A stretch of 6,471 bases of DNA from an uncultured Paraglaciecola sp. (GTDB lineage Bacteria > Pseudomonadota > Gammaproteobacteria > Enterobacterales > Alteromonadaceae). A model generated the notes under the pieces. That model worked only from the letters and a program-made list of their open reading frames with translations. It did not search any database and was not told the DNA's origin. Below are positions 4,463-6,471 of this stretch, one piece after another (within the stretch, counting starts at the first letter, position 1; each line of letters begins with the position of its first letter). Both the position numbers and the translations under genes were made by a program. The stretch spans positions 1-6,471 of the forward strand of contig CAJQKX010000040.1 in assembly GCA_905479025.1 (NCBI GenBank), in the 5' to 3' direction.

Positions 4463-6471
4463 TCACTCCGAAGTATTCTCATATCTTCTTTCAATAAACA
4501 CCCACTTGTGAAGCATATTGGCTAATTCTTCAGATAAAATAGGTTTAGTTAAATAATCGTTCATTCCCGCTTCGAAACATTTAACATCGTCACCTTTCAT
4601 TGCATTAGCAGTCAATGCAATTATTGGGATATTTTCATCAAAATGCTCATCCTTGCTTGCTCGAATGTATCTGGTGGCATCGTAACCATTCATTGTTGGC
4701 ATTTGGCAGTCCATTAAGATCAGATCAAACGATACACCATGGTTTTTGAGTACATCAAATGCTTCTTGACCATTTTCGGCAAGGTGATAATCACAATTCA
4801 GTTTATTCAGCATTGATATAATAACTTGCTGATTAATATAATTATCTTCTACCACTAATATATTAGGTTTGTTCTGATTATCCGTGTTGGATAATATAAT
4901 TTGTCGAGATTGTCGAGATTGTCGAGATTGTCGTTGGTCAATCCTAGACTCTGAATGTTCTAATGAAAGGAGTAAATCAATAAGCGTATCGGGTCTGAGT
5001 GGTTTTGAAAGGTAGCCCGAGATTTTTACAGGCAAGCTTTGATCTGTAATCGTCTCCCCTGTTTGTGCTGTTATTAAAATAATATATAAATGAGAAAAGC
5101 GTGTATCCGCGCGAATTGCTTTACTTAGTTCTAAGCCATTCATGCCGGGTAGCGCTATATCAATCAGCACATAATCGACAGGTTGATTTGTGTCATGGGC
5201 ATGCCTTAATGTCTTGATCGTTTCTGGCGCATTACTCGCACTTTGCACTTCGATTCCCCCATGCTTCAGAAAATTCTCCACCGACTGCTGAACACGTACA
5301 TTGGTGTCGACAATAAGCAGCCTTTTTCCATGCAAGGGGGCAAGTATACTTGTAGTTGTTGGGACAGAAATTTGGCAAGAAGATTCTGATTTAACAGTAA
5401 AACTAAAAGTAGAGCCTTGTTGCCAAACACTATGTGCAGTAATTTTCCCGCCCATCATCTCCGTTAACTTTTTACTAATGGCCAAGCCTAATCCAGTGCC
5501 GCCATATTGACGAGTGCTTGAACTATCAACTTGCATAAATTTTGAAAACAGCTGCGATTGTTTATGTTTGGGAATACCTAAGCCAGTATCAATCACCGTA
5601 AATTTCAGTATTTCGTTGGTATTGTTCTCAACTTTTAAGAGGACCTCTCCTTTTTCTGTAAACTTAATCGCGTTACTCAGCAAGTTGATCAAAACTTGTT
5701 TCACTCTGTCGGGATCAATTTTTATCCATCTAGGCAAGCTGGGAGTAATATATAATACTAGTTCAAGATTTTTGTCTTTGGCTCGCGTTGACATAGTGTC
5801 CATAATGTCACCCAGTAAGGAGTATAGGTTGATGTCTTGTATTTCAATTTTAAGTTTGCCCGCTTCAATTTTTGAAAAGTCCAAAATATCATTAATTAAA
5901 TGCAATAATGAATGGCTACTCACTTTGACCAGTTGCGCAAAGTGACGCTGATTTTCGTCAAGATCTGAATTCAAAAGTAAATCATTCATACCTAATATAC
6001 CATTCAGGGGTGTGCGGATTTCATGACTCATATTTGCCAAAAACTCACTTTTGGTAAGACTGGCTTCTATAGCCAGTTCTTCGGCACGCTTAAGCTCAGT
6101 GATATCCTGAAATGCCCCCCTTAATGATGTAACAATGCCATGAGTAAATACTGCCGTACCTACCGAGCGGACCCAAATTTCATTGCCTTTTGCTGTGATA
6201 AAAGGAGTTTGGATATCCCATGGTGTGCCGTCTTGTATAGCCAAAGCAATCGATTTTTGAATGATTGGTCTGGCTTCAGGCGCGTAAAAGTTGATGGCGT
6301 TTTCTAAGTCCACTTCAGAACCAATAGGCAATTCATGAATGTTGTATACAACATCAGACCAAATGACCTGATTATTCTGTAAGTTGAGTTCCCAACCTCC
6401 GAGCTTTGCCATGTCCCCCGTCCACTTTAATAGCTCCTGTTCTGATTGAAGCTCTTGTTCAATATTTTTTA
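4463..6471 (-). CDS. Hybrid sensor histidine kinase, PAS-HisKA-HATPase-REC-REC (5' end outside window)
   Basis: This is a signalling kinase that autophosphorylates on histidine and passes the phosphate to its own receiver domains; the stimulus and output are unknown. The frame stays open to the window edge, so the true start lies outside. Counting from the in-frame ATG at 6412 as residue 1, a PAS/PAC domain spans about 1-108 (GGWELNL to FQDITELK). HisKA has the H-box [16 protein letters not shown] with His130. The ATPase has an N box with Asn247, a G1 box VIDTGLGIP (273-281), an F box near 289 and a G2 box [10 protein letters not shown] (304-313). Receiver 1 (about 364-485) keeps Asp418, Thr448 and Lys470 but has Asp-Thr-Asn where Asp-Asp-Asn is usual. 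Receiver 2 (about 517-640) is canonical: Glu522, Asp523, Asp568, Thr601, Lys623. An SRQ repeat at 496-504 joins the receivers. No HPt domain follows, so a separate phosphotransfer protein may be needed. The 19 codons before 6412 encode a plausible helical linker ([17 protein letters not shown]), so that ATG is not taken as the start. Confidence 0.96.
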   Translation of the reverse strand, partial: KNIEQELQSEQELLKWTGDMAKLGGWELNLQNNQVIWSDVVYNIHELPIGSEVDLENAINFYAPEARPIIQKSIALAIQDGTPWDIQTPFITAKGNEIWVRSVGTAVFTHGIVTSLRGAFQDITELKRAEELAIEASLTKSEFLANMSHEIRTPLNGILGMNDLLLNSDLDENQRHFAQLVKVSSHSLLHLINDILDFSKIEAGKLKIEIQDINLYSLLGDIMDTMSTRAKDKNLELVLYITPSLPRWIKIDPDRVKQVLINLLSNAIKFTEKGEVLLKVENNTNEILKFTVIDTGLGIPKHKQSQLFSKFMQVDSSSTRQYGGTGLGLAISKKLTEMMGGKITAHSVWQQGSTFSFTVKSESSCQISVPTTTSILAPLHGKRLLIVDTNVRVQQSVENFLKHGGIEVQSASNAPETIKTLRHAHDTNQPVDYVLIDIALPGMNGLELSKAIRADTRFSHLYIILITAQTGETITDQSLPVKISGYLSKPLRPDTLIDLLLSLEHSESRIDQRQSRQSRQSRQIILSNTDNQNKPNILVVEDNYINQQVIISMLNKLNCDYHLAENGQEAFDVLKNHGVSFDLILMDCQMPTMNGYDATRYIRASKDEHFDENIPIIALTANAMKGDDVKCFEAGMNDYLTKPILSEELANMLHKWVFIERRYENTSE
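4901..4933. repeat. 9-bp tandem repeat inside the kinase linker
   Basis: TTGTCGAGA occurs three times without mismatch (4901-4909, 4910-4918, 4919-4927), followed by the first six bases of a fourth copy. On the coding strand each unit encodes Ser-Arg-Gln, giving SRQSRQSRQ between the two receiver domains. The unit length is a multiple of three, so gain or loss of copies by slippage would keep the frame. Confidence 0.95.

Noticed and set aside
5301..5945. Two plus-strand frames inside the kinase gene
   Set aside because: They are antisense to conserved ATPase and receiver motifs and have no independent support.
6410..6412. ATG as the true start of the histidine kinase
   Set aside because: The frame continues upstream to the window edge with a plausible helical linker leading into the PAS domain, and the G-run before this ATG is only two bases away. 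The gene is better read as truncated by the window.

Overview
The window looks like part of the chromosome of a marine gammaproteobacterium, probably order Alteromonadales (Glaciecola/Paraglaciecola-like). This rests on AT-rich DNA, an E. coli-type ilvI-ilvH pair, a Tdk that keeps E. coli numbering at its zinc-site residues, and small proteins resembling families typical of that group (DUF3718-, DUF3081- and DUF3087-like). These assignments come from remembered family patterns, not a database search. The first ten bases match the 3' end of the Illumina adapter and are probably not genomic.

Layout on the left: the 3' end of ilvI (+) overlaps ilvH (+) by one base, and a strong hairpin terminator follows. 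Next is an AT-rich leader of about 390 bases containing two near-identical 15-bp dyads (TGTAA-N5-TTACA). It precedes a gene for an exported protein built from two ungapped 89-residue repeats with matching cysteine pairs. A two-way terminator separates this gene from the convergent tdk (-), which has a plausible promoter just upstream of its start.

Middle: 803 bases without an intact gene (2654-3456). On the minus strand this stretch holds a clear fossil of the C-terminal end of an EAL (cyclic-di-GMP phosphodiesterase) domain. Upstream of it is a stop-riddled, membrane-protein-like reading frame that may be a second remnant. A small 86-residue DUF3081-like gene (+) follows.

Right: a two-helix membrane protein of the DUF3087 type (-), then a large hybrid histidine kinase (-) with PAS, HisKA, HATPase and two receiver domains. 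Its 5' end runs off the window. The linker between its receivers contains a perfect in-frame 9-bp tandem repeat.

The genes do not form one system. ilvIH makes branched-chain amino acid precursors, tdk salvages thymidine, and the kinase is a signalling protein of unknown target. I found no CRISPR array, tRNA, rRNA, insertion sequence or complete mobile element. The most unusual items are the EAL fossil, the paired dyads, the duplicated secreted protein and the 9-bp repeat in the kinase.
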